Shown in pieces: positions 42,404-54,112 of a stretch of DNA of 64,000 bases. Position 1 is the stretch's first letter. The number at the start of each line of letters is the position of its first letter. Made by a program: the position numbers and the translations under genes. The stretch is from Phialophora verrucosa. Taxonomy: Eukaryota; Ascomycota; Eurotiomycetes; Chaetothyriales; Herpotrichiellaceae. The DNA lies in the NCBI GenBank assembly GCA_002099365.1, contig MSED01000003.1:558001-622000 (forward strand), given 5' to 3'. The notes under the pieces were generated by a model, which did not search any database, was not told the DNA's origin, and saw only the letters and a program-made list of their open reading frames with translations.

Positions 42404-43488
42404 ATGGAGATGCCTCCGATCTATCGCCCTATTCCTCGACGAGGGTTCGAAATCACGCCAGCCTCAAGCGACTCGTCGTACCCTCCCTCGCCAGCTGAGG
42501 CCACGAACCCGGAACTTCTCTCGCCCCAGAAGTCCGACGCCTCCCCCAGTCGGACTCGATCTATTTTGAATCTCACTTCGTCGACGTTGCTCGGCATATA
42601 CTCCCCAGTGAGCGGCGATGGAGCTCGAGAGGAAATGTCGACACCCTGGGGAACTGGTGCACAGACACCGGCAAAGAGGCAAAGCGTGGACGATTACAAC
42701 TACAAGCCTACAACAGAACCTGTCCAATGGAGCGGAGAAGCTGCGAAAACCAGGCCAAAGCTGAAGAGAAGGGGATTTCGTGGCTATGTCGTGCCTCTCA
42801 TCCTGCAGACGCTGCTCTTGGGCGGGTTCGGCGTTGGCTATGGCTCCATCGTCACCCATCTTCACAAGACGCAGCGAATAACACCAGTGCCCGTTCCGGA
42901 TATTGACCGGAGCACGCTGTCCTACCAACTGTTATGGGGCCTCTTTGGTGTCCTGCTAGGAAACGCGTTGCCGGCTGTTGATTCTCTGGGGGAAAGATTC
43001 GTCTCGTCAGATGCAAAATCGGGTGCAAGGAAAGCAGCTTCAGTCAAAGGGGCAGGCTCAGCAGCTTCGTCCGAAAGTGGACTGGGTCCGTTGTGGTACT
43101 CAGCTGTAAGAAGCATGGGTGTCTTTGTAGGGATTGCATTCGCAGTGGTAAGCTCACTTCTTCGTACCAGGAATTCCACGGTTCTAACTGACATGACTAG
43201 CGACGAATCCCCTGGCAATCGACGCTGCAGGTTGCCCTGACCTTAGCGTTGGCAAATCCGGTATTATGGTATCTGATTGATCGGTCTTTGCCCGGTCTAG
43301 CGTTCTCAGCAGCTGTCAGCACTATTGGTACGATGGTCCTGCTGGTTGTCGATCCAAACTTCGTGCCAGTACCAGCAATCCATCAGCAAATGGCGTCTGA
43401 AAGATTCGGTGTGTACACCTGGCTCGCGAGCATCCTGTTTTGTACCAGCATCTGCTTCGGAGCTATTGGAAGGCGACTTCAACTATGA
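42404..43488 (+). CDS. INSIG: INSIG-domain ER membrane protein
   Basis: Two exons (42404-43147, 43201-43488; 53-nt intron) give 343 residues. The first 130 are disordered and Ser/Pro-rich; the rest holds several membrane spans. Conserved INSIG blocks are VPLILQTLLLGGFGVGYG, LLWGLFGVLLGNALPAVD, the strongly conserved RRIPWQSTLQVALTLAL across the splice junction, NPVLWYLIDRSLPG and LASILFCTSICFGAIGRRL. INSIG proteins sit in the ER membrane and control sterol synthesis, in yeasts and moulds mainly by binding HMG-CoA reductase or SREBP-pathway parts. The start could also be the ATG two codons later. It ends 54 bp from the stop codon of the convergent HD-domain gene, so their 3' UTRs must overlap. 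Confidence 0.92.
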
Positions 43489-43542
43489 CGGGTGACGGCC
43501 TACAGTTCTTCTTGTCAATATATACACGTATTTAATGCTTTT

Positions 43543-44259
43543 TCAAAATGCTCGATTGATACCGGCCCAGTTTGGGTTATCCAAGTGTGACTTGTATAAG
43601 TTGTTCGGCCATGACGCAGCAGGTGCCTTGCTCGGATTCCTGATTGCTTGTTCAACCACAGCATCGCCTAGCACCTTTTCAATATCAAGTCTGGGCAACC
43701 TTGCCTCGACATCCCTCGCATACTCCACGGCACCCAGAGACGACCTTGTGGCCGGGCGGAAGTCGATCAGGACACCCAGCCTCACCAGCCGAGCCAATGG
43801 CGTGATGCGCTCCGCAATACCAGGCGAGGTGTGCAGAGCGATAGCCGTCCAGACCTCGTGCGCATCGACTTCCGACTTACTGTGGCTCCGAACTAGGTCG
43901 GCACCAGCATCCGCGCCTTCGACCTCGAACCGCTGCGGACCATCGTGCTTGTGGGATGCGCCAATATCATGCGTCATGCATGCGACAAATAACAGGTCGC
44001 TGTCAGCCCATTCGCTCTTTTCGTTGTCGGCCAACCATTTCGCAAAGAGGTAGACCCGTAGAGAGTGATGCAAGATCGACAGCGGCAAGGCGGCGGATAT
44101 CACAAGGTCGAACGCGGCCGTGCAAAGTGTGGAGTGGGGGACGAAGACTCGCAACAACGCTGCAGCATTTGGCGCGTCTGTATCAGAAGAATGTGAGTGT
44201 GAGAGGGTGGTTTCAGGTGTCACGGCACCTGGGCCGGAAGCCCCGGAGTGACCACACAT
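43543..44259 (-). CDS. HD-domain hydrolase, cyanamide-hydratase-like
   Basis: Single exon, 238 residues from the ATG of MCGHSGAS; the frame is open further upstream without another ATG. The HD fold is shown by ILHHSLRVYLFAKWLA (first His), FVACMTHDIG (the His-Asp metal pair) and DAHEVWTAIALHTSPGIAE (further metal ligands). ARLVRLGVLIDF and RLDIEKVLGDAVVEQA complete the domain. The order matches fungal cyanamide hydratase/Ddi2-type proteins, which need metal and hydrate cyanamide; many homologues have unknown substrates. A signalling phosphohydrolase is less likely because no extra domain is present. Tail-to-tail with the INSIG gene. Confidence 0.85.
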   Translation of the reverse strand: MCGHSGASGPGAVTPETTLSHSHSSDTDAPNAAALLRVFVPHSTLCTAAFDLVISAALPLSILHHSLRVYLFAKWLADNEKSEWADSDLLFVACMTHDIGASHKHDGPQRFEVEGADAGADLVRSHSKSEVDAHEVWTAIALHTSPGIAERITPLARLVRLGVLIDFRPATRSSLGAVEYARDVEARLPRLDIEKVLGDAVVEQAIRNPSKAPAASWPNNLYKSHLDNPNWAGINRAF

Positions 44260-45002
44260 TGGCTGGTGGGATGGAAATTGGCGATGGAGGGTGGCACGAG
44301 CGGAGGACGGAATTGCTTGTGTGTTGCTCCCTGACAGAGGCACTGTTTACACCTTCGCTCAGGATGTTTGTTGTTTGTGAAAAGCCTGATGGATGGCACC
44401 ACAAACCAAGTTTACTCGCTGGTGCCGCCAACCCCAGGTGTTCGTGGCCAGTATGGATCAATCATGAGGTGCAGCAGCCGGCCAGATGACCACTGAACGC
44501 GCGAGACAGCAGTGGTCAGGCGCGTCGCGGATTGGGACGAGCGAGTCTCAAACCTGGGCTTCGCAAGCTTGGTTCCCCTGATTTAAGGCATGATAGCCCG
44601 TCTGATAGGCGTTGAATGGTGTGCGACTAGTGAAAACCGGGTAACGCTCACGGCCCAGGGAAGCGACCATGCCGCTTCAAGCCGCAGATTTTCGCCTCCA
44701 AATATAAAATGTGTTGCCAAGTGAGAGGCCGCGATCTTGCACAGCACCAGATTGAGGGCCGTGAACCGCTAACACGCTCCTTACGCATTTCTGCCCCTCT
44801 GACACATACCGTCCACGAGCCCGTCGGCTCATCAGCTCATCAGCTCACTCTCTCCTGACATTCTTATTGACCTGCTAGAGAGCTGGCTCTTGTGCGACCC
44901 CGTTGTTGCTGCCCAACCGGCGGTGCGATCCTCTGACCCTCATTTTACTGGTCTTTTCCCGCCTGAACTTGCACGCTCACCACTCAGACAACAACACGCA
45001 AG
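44260..45002. promoter_or_regulatory. Divergent promoter between the HD-domain gene and the LYAR-type gene
   Basis: About 0.74 kb between two divergent starts. CTCATCAG repeats occur near 44825-44850, and a pyrimidine-rich tract precedes the downstream ATG. No gene is seen. Confidence 0.5.
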
Positions 45003-46764
45003 ATGGTTTCATTCCAATGCGAGGTTAGCACCAATGCGCGCCAGATCGACGTCTTGACCGGTTTCTAACAATCCTGACTGCAGGGCTGCGGCGACGTCCT
45101 CACCAAGAAGAAGCTCGACCCGCATCGCAATCAATGCCGGGGCGCTATGTTCACTTGCATAGACTGCATGACTACGTTTCAGGGAACACACTATAGAGCG
45201 CATACAGTAGGTGGACCATCCACAACCTTGTCACTACAGACATGCGCCCGACTCTGTGAAGAACTTTGGCACTGACAAGGGCAATCAGTCATGCATTACC
45301 GAAGACCAGAAGTATCAGGGCGCTCTCTATCGCGAAAAGCCCTCGAAGGCGGCGAAGCGGAAATCCGTCCTGATCGTTGAGCCCGAGAATGAAAAGGCTC
45401 TCGTTCCCCGTCAACCGTACGTCGAAGACGTCGCCGATGTCGAAACCCCTCCTCACGTTCCTACACCCCCGCCTGCTGTACCCGACTTGTCCGTCCGTGA
45501 TAGTGTCTTCGATTATATGGTGGACGACGGCGACCAAGCCCACACGCCACAGATCAGCTTTGCCAAGGACAAGGGCGAAATGTCTATGAAGCAAAGCGCC
45601 CCCTCGATCTTCACCAACAGCCGTCCGTCCAGTCGCAATGGTGAAGAGCATCAGCACAGCAAGGAATATGAAGAGAACGGCTTTACGTGGGGCACCGAGC
45701 CGGTCTTGCCTCGGGGGCTCTTGGATATGAACAGCAGTTCATTGTCGCTCGAGTTCATGACGCCAGCCGCCAAAGAGGCCAAATCGAAGTTGAGTAAGAA
45801 AGAGAGACCACAATCGCATAGCCGGACGAACAGCGGAAGTGAGAAGAAGAGGAAACGACCCACCGATGACCACGTGCACGAGCTAGAAGGAGATACCCTG
45901 ATGCCTGATACAGTCAAAGCGGACACCCCTGCAGTTATTCACTCGGGCCTCACCGGAGGTTTGAGCCGCATGATGTCTCAGGACGAGGCGTATCCCTTCC
46001 GTCGATCACCTGATCCAGAAGACAGGCGTGGCGCGGTCATCGTGAAAGCGCGCTCCACCCGTCGAGGCCAAAAGCTCGAGGACCCTACCTCGCCATTGAA
46101 ACGCACTCGGCATACCAAGGAGGACTCGAACGGCCTGGGCATTTCCATCAAAGGGCGAGCCGTCAAGGCTCTCTCGATGGTCGGCGGAGCTCTGCTTGCA
46201 GGCCAAGGTGCAAGCGAACTGTCCAACAGCCGTACGAGGAGGCGAGCCAGCTCATCCGATCATGGCCAGAGCCTGACACGAATCCAAAATGGCGAGAAGC
46301 GAGAGAGGAAGAAGCACAAAGTGCACCGCCACAACGGCACCTCGTCAGCTAATGTCCGACATGAACATCGCTCTCGCCGTCGATACAGTGACGAGTCGCG
46401 CTCGCCCTCGCAAGGGGAAGGCACGTCGCGGAAACTCAAGGCCATTGAATACCGCAAGCACGACGATTCTGCTTCGGATTCGGATTCTGAGGCTGCTCGC
46501 GCAGCCAGAAAAACAAGAGGCGCCAACGGTGATATGGTCGTTTTCGGAGCAGAAGAGAAGACCAAGCGAGCTTGTCGCAGTTTCCTCGCCAACGCGCCCG
46601 GACTGGATTCTGACAAGGGATATTCCATTCACAAGATGCTCAAGCGGTGGCACAAGCACAACGATGTGAGGAGTAGCTCATCCAAGATTGAAGAGGAACA
46701 GGATCTTTGGAGAGCTTTGCGGATCAAGAGGAATGAGAAAGGCGAGTACATTGTCTGCTTTTGA
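45003..46764 (+). CDS. LYAR: LYAR-type C2HC zinc-finger nucleolar protein
   Basis: Three exons (45003-45023, 45084-45206, 45289-46764) give 539 residues. The spliced N-terminus MVSFQCEGCGDVLTKKKLDPH, a C2HC finger, then FTCIDCMTTFQGTHYRAHTSCITEDQKYQG is the LYAR zinc-finger pair (about 1-65). That pair is found in nucleolar proteins acting in ribosome biogenesis and rRNA transcription. The remaining 470 residues are mostly disordered and basic, with KKRKRP and RERKKHKVHRH nuclear-localisation-like stretches. The last 70 residues (CRSFLANAPGLDSDKGYSIHKMLKRWHKH to the end) look folded and have the form of the C-terminal domain of fungal LYAR-like proteins. Splicing is required: without it the finger is broken. 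Confidence 0.9.
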
Positions 46765-47594
46765 TGGCCCTTGAGCGGCGCCTCTTCTCGATATGTCGTT
46801 GCTATGACGGACACACGATATTTAATGGCTGGCACTCACTTTCTCTTCTCACGGATGCGTTGGCAGTCTTGTATGTCACAAGCAGGAGAGATGTGGGGGT
46901 GTAATGAATTGTACAAACACGGTTGTGAAGGCCCGATAGATGCAAGGAGAACAGACCACCGGGTCCGTCCTTGCTTTGAAGTACTTGTTACGAGTAATAC
47001 ACCTCAAGGGGGATTTCAACCAGCCTTTCCTCTTTTTCCCTGAGGAGTTGATCTAGACCGGTAGGTACAGCACGTCGACGTCAAGACATGCGGTTGTCAG
47101 GAGAAGACGTGCAGTTTTTGTTCCTCTCCACCTACTTTTCGGTGGTGAATAAGCTTCAGGCTGAATTTCTGAAACACCTGAATCGGGGTTAGATCGAGAG
47201 TGGAACGTGCCGGTAGCGAAGGGAAGAGAAGCCTATCGTTGAATTGCCCAGCCAGGAGTCGGTGATAGTGGCAGTGAATGGCCGTGGCAGTGACACGTTC
47301 TGGGCGTGACCGAGCCGAGCGCAGGGAAGCAAGGGAGGCCAAAAACCCTCCACAGTGCCTATTGGTGCCAGACCCAGCGTGCCCGAGGAAATCGTCAGGG
47401 CTTGGTCAACTTCACTTCACTTCCCACTTCGTAAGCTGACTGACCGATCCCGATCTCCCACCTCTTAACATTCCAAACAAATCTACCGCCCACCTCCTAC
47501 TTTCCCCTTCTTATATCCTACCCAGGTACTCGAAACCATGTCCACATCTGTATAGATCTTACTCTCAACGCCCTGGATCTCCGTGTATTCGACC
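46765..47594. other. Intergenic region upstream of IRE1
   Basis: About 0.83 kb between two plus-strand genes; holds the LYAR terminator, the IRE1 promoter and probably a long pyrimidine-rich IRE1 5' leader (47400-47590). No gene recognised. Confidence 0.5.
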
Positions 47595-50500
47595 ATGGCC
47601 AAACCTCCGCTTCGGCCAACAGCAGGCCGCGGTGGAGGATCCAATGCCAACCCGAAATCAATGTTGACCTGGGCCATCCTCCTTCTCCTCCTCGCTACCA
47701 CCCAGTCTCAGTCCGTGCATCAATCCGATGTTCCTCGAAGACTGGTGGCCTCAACGCAGAGCCTCCGCCCTGAGTCGAGCCGACGCCCTGCTCGAGCTGG
47801 CCGCAGCCCAGCTGAGATCCCCCTCCTGAAGAACGATATCACCACGGCGAAATTTTATAGCACCGATGAAGATACCGAACACCAAAAGCTCCGTGCCTTG
47901 GCTCCAGCCTACGACTCTCTGAGTGGCAGTGCTGTTAGAGCACCTCTTGTTCAGCAGTCTATCGAGTCCTCTTCTCGAGGGGGCCTCTCTGCGCTTCCTT
48001 CAGCGCGGCTGCTGCAAGATTGGGAGGTGGAGAACATTGTCCTATTAGCCACGATCGATGGCACCATACATGCCCGTGACAGAAAGACTGGCAACGAAAG
48101 ATGGTCACTGGGCATCCCCAACAGTCCCATGATTGAGACCATCCACCACCACGTGAACCGAAGTGATTTAGATTATGACGGATCTCAATATGAAGATGAC
48201 TACATGTTCATTGTTGAGCCGAGTAAAGACGGGAACCTCTACGTTCAGCACCGAGACCCTAGGATTGGTCTCCAACGACTTGGTGTCACTGTCAAGTCCC
48301 TCGCAGCCCAGACACCTCAATTTGTTGATAATCCGCCCATTGTCACCATTTCCTCGCAAGAAACAACAGCTTATATCGTCGATGCAGCCACAGGTAATAT
48401 CCTTCAGCGGTTTGATAAATACCGTGGCTTTTCCGGTGATGACCAGAGCCGCAGCTGCCGACGATTGAGTGGGTTCGAACTGGACGATCCTGCGTGTGAC
48501 CCTATTGGGACCATCAATTTGGGAAGAGTCGAATACACTGTTCAGATAACCCACAAAATCACCAGTCAGCTGCTCTGTACCATCAAGTTCGCCGAATGGT
48601 TGCCAAACAGAATGGACAGCGATCTACAACAGCAGTATGTGGCTCCCCTTGACAATTACCATATTCAGAGCTACTATAACGGTCGAATCATTGGTATTGA
48701 CGATTCGGAAAATGGAAAAATCCCACGCTTCACGCAGATGTTCGACACCCCTGTTGCTCGAGTATTCGACGTTGTTCGTCCGCTCGACAACCGCGACGAG
48801 TCTGCCAACCTTGTGTTACTTTCTCGACCCACCGACTCGCCTTTGCTCTCGTCTGCTGAGGCATGGCGAAATGAGATCCAACGAGCCGAACGAGTCTTCG
48901 TAAACAAGACCGAAGCAGGAGGGTGGTATGCCATGTCCGAACTGTCCTATCCAGGGGTCACTAGCGGGGCGGCACCTGCAAGCTCCATTTGGAATTACGA
49001 CGCTCTACCCTTGGACTTGCATGGCGACCTGGATGAGATTGTCGGTGTGCATATGCTATCTGGCCACGAGAGCACCACTCCATCTCGCCTGACAATTTCA
49101 GGTCCCCCTCCTGTGACAGATTTGGCCGAAGAGGCGGAGAATGCGATGGCTGCTTTGGGGTCAAAGATCCCGCCCGCCTTGTTACCCGTCGTGAGCCACC
49201 CTCTGATGTCTGTCTTCAATATCATTTGTGTGAGCATTTTCTTGTTTGTGGTTGGGCTGCAGATGAAATCACCCATCATGCTCAAGTTACAGCGTTTCCT
49301 CCGCAAGGCAGGCGTCGAAGTGGCGGTCGAGAAGATCCAGGCTCAAAATGCTAGTCCAACCTCAGATGCCCATGAGGCGCAGGAAGTGCCAGTCGCCGGC
49401 GTAGCAGACGAGAAAGAAGCCACCGGAATCGTGTCAGAAGTGTTGGAGAATGCCATTACCACACCAGCTCGAAGTCGCGCTCAGAGCGTCGCCGCCTCCG
49501 TCGCCAGCCCTGTCAAGACGGCCAGGGTGCTTGATCCCAATGAAGACAGCTCTGACGGTGAATCGGAAGATGACAAGGATCAGCCTGATTCCAACTCCAA
49601 TGGAGGTGCTGAAGGTGAAGCACAACCTCGCCGCAGACATGCCAAACGTGGAAAGCGAGGGGGGAAGAGGAACAAAAAAGGCAAGAAGACGATGAACCCA
49701 GAGGCTATGGACGAGATAGAGCAGCTCGTTGCTGAAATCCCGACAAAAGATGGGCTGCTCCAGGTTGGAAAGCTCAGGATCGATACAAAGGAAGATCGAT
49801 GTCTGGGCCGCGGCAGTAATGGGACAGCAGTATTTCCTGGCTCTTTGGACGGCAGAGAAGTTGCTGTCAAGCGTTTGATCAGGACTTCCAACAGCCTGGC
49901 TGCCAAAGAGATCAAGCATCTGCTGTCAAGCGACGAGAATCCGCACGTCATCCGATACTTCGGAAAGGAAGAGTCCCAACACTTCACCTATATTGCCCTC
50001 GAAAGATTCACCACGTCACTCGACCAATTTATTGAGCGTCCACTGCAATATCCCGACCTGGTCAAGCTGCCGGAAGGCTTCGATGTCAAGGATGCGCTCC
50101 GTCAGATTACCGATGGTGTTCAACATCTACATTCACTCAAGCTGGTCCATCGCGACATCAAGCCTCAGAACGTGCTAGTCAAGGCTGTGAAGAGCAATCG
50201 TCCTACCAATGGACTGCCCAAGCTACAGTTCGTCATTTCTGACTTCGGCCTATGCAAGCCGCTCGAGGAAGGTCCAGAGTCCACGTTTGCCCCCACAGCC
50301 AACCACACAGCTGCCGGCACTACAGGATGGAGAGCTCCAGAATTGCTCGTTGGCTCCCGATCAGCGGTCGCGGCGCTCAACGCCAGTTCAAACTCAACTT
50401 CCAAGTCAACCACACATTCTAGTGAAACCACTGTCATTGATCCACCATCCGGTCGCCGTGCCACCAAAGCCATTGATATCTTCTCCCTGGGTTGTGTGTT

Positions 50501-51173
50501 TTACTATGTAATGACCCAAGGTCGGCACCCCTTTGATGTTGGTGGGACGAGTCTAGGCCGTGACCTCAACATCAAAGAGAACAAGTTCAGCACAGAAGAT
50601 TTGCGACTGCACGATTACCAATTCGACGCCGACGACCTCATCATGCAAATGCTCAAGCACGAGCCCAAGGAGCGTCCTACTACAGACCAGATCCTTCGCC
50701 ACCCATACTTCTGGGACGTGGCCGACAAACTCGAATTTCTCTGTGACGTGTCGGACTGCTACGAGCGTGAGAAGAATTCAATACCTAATATCCACGACGA
50801 AAATGCTATGCGTACACCTGCTGAAAAGCAGTCCTTAGCTGAACTCGCTGCCCTGGAATCACTCGCTCCCAACGTCATCGGCCCCGCCAAAGACTGGCTC
50901 CGCGCTCTTCCCAAGACGTTCGTGACAGAAATGGGCAAGCAGCGCAAGTACACAGGCACCAAGATGATCGACCTACTTCGGGTGATTCGGAATAAGAAGA
51001 ACCATTTCCACGACTTGCCCGACGATGTCAAAGAGCAGATGTTGGGTGGGAGTGCGAAGGGATATTATGAGTTTTGGGCGAAGAGATTTCCGAGTCTGCT
51101 TATCAACTGTCACTGTCTTATACTGGAGCGGGGGCTGGTCGGACGGTTTAGGATGGAGAGGTGGTTCGAGTAG
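47595..51173 (+). CDS. IRE1: IRE1 ER-stress sensor kinase/endoribonuclease
   Basis: Single exon, 1,192 residues from ATG in ACCATGGCC. A signal sequence (MLTWAILLLLLATTQS) precedes the ER-lumenal stress-sensing domain (about 100-520). One membrane span follows (about 535-560), then a charged linker with a Lys/Arg run (KRGKRGGKRNKKGKK), the kinase domain and the KEN ribonuclease domain. The kinase has GRGSNGT (about 737), VAVKR, HRDIKPQN (about 852) and DFG (about 882), with a Ser/Thr-rich insert after the APE motif. The RNase segment LLRVIRNKKNHFHDLP keeps the Arg, Asn and second His matching the catalytic residues of yeast Ire1. It senses unfolded protein and splices the HAC1/hacA mRNA non-canonically. 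No hacA-like gene lies in this window. Confidence 0.97.
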   Translation: MAKPPLRPTAGRGGGSNANPKSMLTWAILLLLLATTQSQSVHQSDVPRRLVASTQSLRPESSRRPARAGRSPAEIPLLKNDITTAKFYSTDEDTEHQKLRALAPAYDSLSGSAVRAPLVQQSIESSSRGGLSALPSARLLQDWEVENIVLLATIDGTIHARDRKTGNERWSLGIPNSPMIETIHHHVNRSDLDYDGSQYEDDYMFIVEPSKDGNLYVQHRDPRIGLQRLGVTVKSLAAQTPQFVDNPPIVTISSQETTAYIVDAATGNILQRFDKYRGFSGDDQSRSCRRLSGFELDDPACDPIGTINLGRVEYTVQITHKITSQLLCTIKFAEWLPNRMDSDLQQQYVAPLDNYHIQSYYNGRIIGIDDSENGKIPRFTQMFDTPVARVFDVVRPLDNRDESANLVLLSRPTDSPLLSSAEAWRNEIQRAERVFVNKTEAGGWYAMSELSYPGVTSGAAPASSIWNYDALPLDLHGDLDEIVGVHMLSGHESTTPSRLTISGPPPVTDLAEEAENAMAALGSKIPPALLPVVSHPLMSVFNIICVSIFLFVVGLQMKSPIMLKLQRFLRKAGVEVAVEKIQAQNASPTSDAHEAQEVPVAGVADEKEATGIVSEVLENAITTPARSRAQSVAASVASPVKTARVLDPNEDSSDGESEDDKDQPDSNSNGGAEGEAQPRRRHAKRGKRGGKRNKKGKKTMNPEAMDEIEQLVAEIPTKDGLLQVGKLRIDTKEDRCLGRGSNGTAVFPGSLDGREVAVKRLIRTSNSLAAKEIKHLLSSDENPHVIRYFGKEESQHFTYIALERFTTSLDQFIERPLQYPDLVKLPEGFDVKDALRQITDGVQHLHSLKLVHRDIKPQNVLVKAVKSNRPTNGLPKLQFVISDFGLCKPLEEGPESTFAPTANHTAAGTTGWRAPELLVGSRSAVAALNASSNSTSKSTTHSSETTVIDPPSGRRATKAIDIFSLGCVFYYVMTQGRHPFDVGGTSLGRDLNIKENKFSTEDLRLHDYQFDADDLIMQMLKHEPKERPTTDQILRHPYFWDVADKLEFLCDVSDCYEREKNSIPNIHDENAMRTPAEKQSLAELAALESLAPNVIGPAKDWLRALPKTFVTEMGKQRKYTGTKMIDLLRVIRNKKNHFHDLPDDVKEQMLGGSAKGYYEFWAKRFPSLLINCHCLILERGLVGRFRMERWFE

Positions 51174-51880
51174 TCTAGATAGCCAGCTTCAGCGGCTCAT
51201 TATCGCATGATCACGCAATGTGACTGGAATACGACGACGCAGAAACTTGACTATTTGTTCAAATCATGCTTCACTGCGATCTAATTGGATCTGGATCTTC
51301 TCGATCTCATTCTCCTCGTCGGATCTATCATGACATAACCGGGAGAGGCGTCTGTGCCTTTCCAACCATGGGGTGTCCGCCACAGGACATCGTACCGATA
51401 CCGGGCAAAAACACCAAGCCACACCCGTCTGGCGTGTGCCGTTCGTGTTCAAGCGTGTCCATCCCATCCATCAATATCATCGGTACAACCGTGCGCTGCA
51501 GCACCCGGGAAGTTCGGTGTGGTAGGAGGAGAGTAGAGGAGGTTGAAGAACGTAGGCGCCATGCTCTGCTGCCTGCGTCCGCGTCTTGTCTTCACGCTTG
51601 TGTTGAGGATGTAGTCGAGTCGAGGACGGCAGCTGCACTGTGCAAACTACCGCTTCCGTGGGCGCATCTCCGTTGTGTTATCTTTCCGGTTCCCAGGTCC
51701 TTGTTCATCCGCGGTTGAGAATCTCCGTCTCCTGCATGATGGTGGCGAAGCCTCTTTGACGGGATAGGTGAGCAGGTTGGTAGGGAGGTAGGTAGGCGCC
51801 ATGGAGTGCACCGTTCAAGCTACTGCTCAGTCCCTCCACTTTGCATCAGACGCAGCATTCACATTCATCAGGCTGACGCT
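51174..51880. other. Convergent 3' region between IRE1 and CCT2
   Basis: About 0.7 kb between two stop codons that face each other; should hold both terminators. A 150-codon plus-strand frame is open here but lacks domain or context. A short GTAGG-type repeat lies near 51780-51795. Confidence 0.5.
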
Positions 51881-53476
51881 TTACATGCGTTCCCTCCTCC
51901 TCGGGGCTGAGCGGATGATGTTGTCGACTCGTAATAACAGCTCGGCAGCCTCGCTCGCGCTGCCCACGACGGCTTTCTTCAGCTTGTAGCTTTCGATGAC
52001 GCCGAGTTCGCGCATGTCGGCGATGCCGCCGCCGGGGGTCAGCAGGTCGAGACCACTGCTCGTCATGCCGCGGTAGACTTCTGATCGGAGCTCCGAGACC
52101 AGGGCGGAGGAGTCGAGACCCGCGTTGTCGGCGAGGATGGTGGGGAGTTGGCGCAGTGCGGTGGCGAAGGAGTCGATGGCGAGACGCTTCTTGCCGGGGA
52201 CTTTGTTCGACAGCAAGTCAACGGCCTTGGCCATGACCATCTCGGCGCAGCCGCCTCCAAGGACGACGCGCGGTTCTTTGACCGTCTGGCTCAGCACCGC
52301 CAGCGCGTCGTGCAGGGATCGCTCTGCTTCGTCGAGGAGTTGCTCCGTGGCGCCACGCAGGACGATCGTGCAGGCTTCTCCGGCGGCCACGCCGGAGAAC
52401 TTGATCAGCGTGTCCTCGCCGATGATGACTTCTTCGATAAGATTGCAGTGGCCAAGTTTGACGGACTCGGGATGGTCGAACGTAGATGCGATTTCTCCGC
52501 CCGTGACCAGCGCGAGACGCTCCACGCCATCAAAGTCCGCGTGCTCGATGCTCATGATCCCTGCTTCGGTGAACAGCTGTTCCGGCCAGTTGTAGATGAG
52601 CTGTCTGTTGATGAAGCAGTTAATGCCGTGCCCCTTGATGCGCTCAACCTTCTGCTTCATCTTCTCGCGCTCCGCCTTTTCCAACTCTGCCAGCTCTTTC
52701 GGGCTGCTGACTTTCATGCGTGCGGCCCAGATCTTCACCTTGTCCGTGTCCATTGCGGTGTTGGCGACGAGGATCTTGGCATTCTCAAGACGTTTCGGCT
52801 GGTTGACACCCATGCGCTTGTCGAGGATGAAGCCCTCGTCGAGGTAGCTGTCGCTGAGTTTGCCGCCGGATTTCTTGATGATCTGGATGTGGTTGAGGTC
52901 GATGCTGCCTTTGAGGCGCTGGATTGCCATGACAGCCAGGTTGGCGAACTGGTCGCGGTCTTGAGCGAGAACTTTGGAGGAGAGGGTTGTGCGCGCAATG
53001 CTGAGGAGATCTTTCTTAAACAGGTCAGGCGATTTGCTGTTGTCAACGGCGGCTTTCTCGAGTGCGGAGAGGGCCGCCGCGCTGGCTAGCCGGTAACCCT
53101 CGATGATGGTTTGGGGGTGTATGTGTTTGTTGACCAGTTGCTCTGCTTCTCTTAACAGTTCGGCTGCGAGTACAGTCACGGAGGTGGTGCCGTCGCCGAC
53201 CTCGTCGTCTTGCACCTTGGAGATATTCACCAGCACTTTTGCCGCGGCGTTGTCTAGCGCAATACTCTTCAGGATTGTGGCTCCGTCGTTCGTCACCATG
53301 ATCTCCCCTGTTGACGCGCTCTGGAGGATTTTGTCCATTCCCTTGGGGCCCAATGTGGATTTCACCAGGTCGCCCACTGCGATGGCTCCGACGAAGGCCG
53401 AGAGGCGCGCATTCTCACCCTTTTCTTCTGTTGCAGAGTCGGCAAAGATCTGGGTCGGGTTGTCGTAGCCGGCCAT
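51881..53476 (-). CDS. CCT2: T-complex protein 1 subunit beta (CCT2)
   Basis: Single exon, 531 residues. One of eight subunits of the cytosolic CCT/TRiC chaperonin that folds actin, tubulin and WD40 proteins. The subunit-specific start [24 protein letters not shown] identifies beta. Group II chaperonin motifs are all present: [24 protein letters not shown] and the ATP-hydrolysis loop [16 protein letters not shown]. The apical domain has GHCNLIEEV, then the equatorial return [10 protein letters not shown] and [23 protein letters not shown]; the last residues [16 protein letters not shown] are typical. Length matches the yeast protein. Strong G/C third-position bias creates a long open frame on the opposite strand, which is a shadow. 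Confidence 0.97.
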   Translation of the reverse strand: MAGYDNPTQIFADSATEEKGENARLSAFVGAIAVGDLVKSTLGPKGMDKILQSASTGEIMVTNDGATILKSIALDNAAAKVLVNISKVQDDEVGDGTTSVTVLAAELLREAEQLVNKHIHPQTIIEGYRLASAAALSALEKAAVDNSKSPDLFKKDLLSIARTTLSSKVLAQDRDQFANLAVMAIQRLKGSIDLNHIQIIKKSGGKLSDSYLDEGFILDKRMGVNQPKRLENAKILVANTAMDTDKVKIWAARMKVSSPKELAELEKAEREKMKQKVERIKGHGINCFINRQLIYNWPEQLFTEAGIMSIEHADFDGVERLALVTGGEIASTFDHPESVKLGHCNLIEEVIIGEDTLIKFSGVAAGEACTIVLRGATEQLLDEAERSLHDALAVLSQTVKEPRVVLGGGCAEMVMAKAVDLLSNKVPGKKRLAIDSFATALRQLPTILADNAGLDSSALVSELRSEVYRGMTSSGLDLLTPGGGIADMRELGVIESYKLKKAVVGSASEAAELLLRVDNIIRSAPRRRERM

Positions 53477-54112
53477 GTTGACAGTCAGCAGATTGGGCCG
53501 GTTGAGATGGGATCAGAGCGTGAGGTCAAGTGGTGTGTGATGAGCCCAAAAATTTGGGCGCGGGGAGAGTTCAGCCTTGTCGAGGACCTTGGCAAGGCTG
53601 AGCACTTGATTTGCTGCTTTAACCTCAGGCAGCATCTCCCTTACTCCTTCTCAGCTTACTTGCCACGATCCTTGCTTATCTCTTCTACATTCTTCAGCAT
53701 TCATGCTTCCAGTATAAGATGCTGAAGCCCTCTCGCGGGTCGGGCGTCATGGTAGCGGAGCAGATACTCGCAACAAAGACCTTGCTTGCTCGGGATGCAG
53801 TGTGTCAAAGCCGTCAACAATCCATCACTTAGTGGCCCCGAGTACGTGGTAGCTTCAGAGCTTGGGCCCGAACAGACTTGTCTCTAGTCTGGACACAGCA
53901 ACCCATCCCTCCAGGTCCTCGGGAAGTCTTTTCCCGTTCAGTATTTTAAAGCAGAGGTATTTGCCAGGAACGAAGCTCGCGGCACACTCCGCTTGTCCCC
54001 AATCTCAACAATACGTCTTCCTTTGTTGTTCACCCTCTGGCCTCAAAGTCGGCCTCTTTACTCAACACCTCCAACCCGCCGGCTCGAGGATCAGTTCCAC
54101 TCTCCTCTCACG
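53477..54112. other. Region between CCT2 and the first small MGNC gene
   Basis: About 0.64 kb: CCT2 promoter on one side, probable promoter and 5' leader of the small gene on the other. The last 120 bases before that ATG are pyrimidine-rich. No other gene is supported. Confidence 0.45.

Noticed and set aside
52148..53089. 313-codon open frame on the plus strand opposite CCT2
   Set aside because: Shadow of the G/C-biased CCT2 codons; no domain and no proper start.
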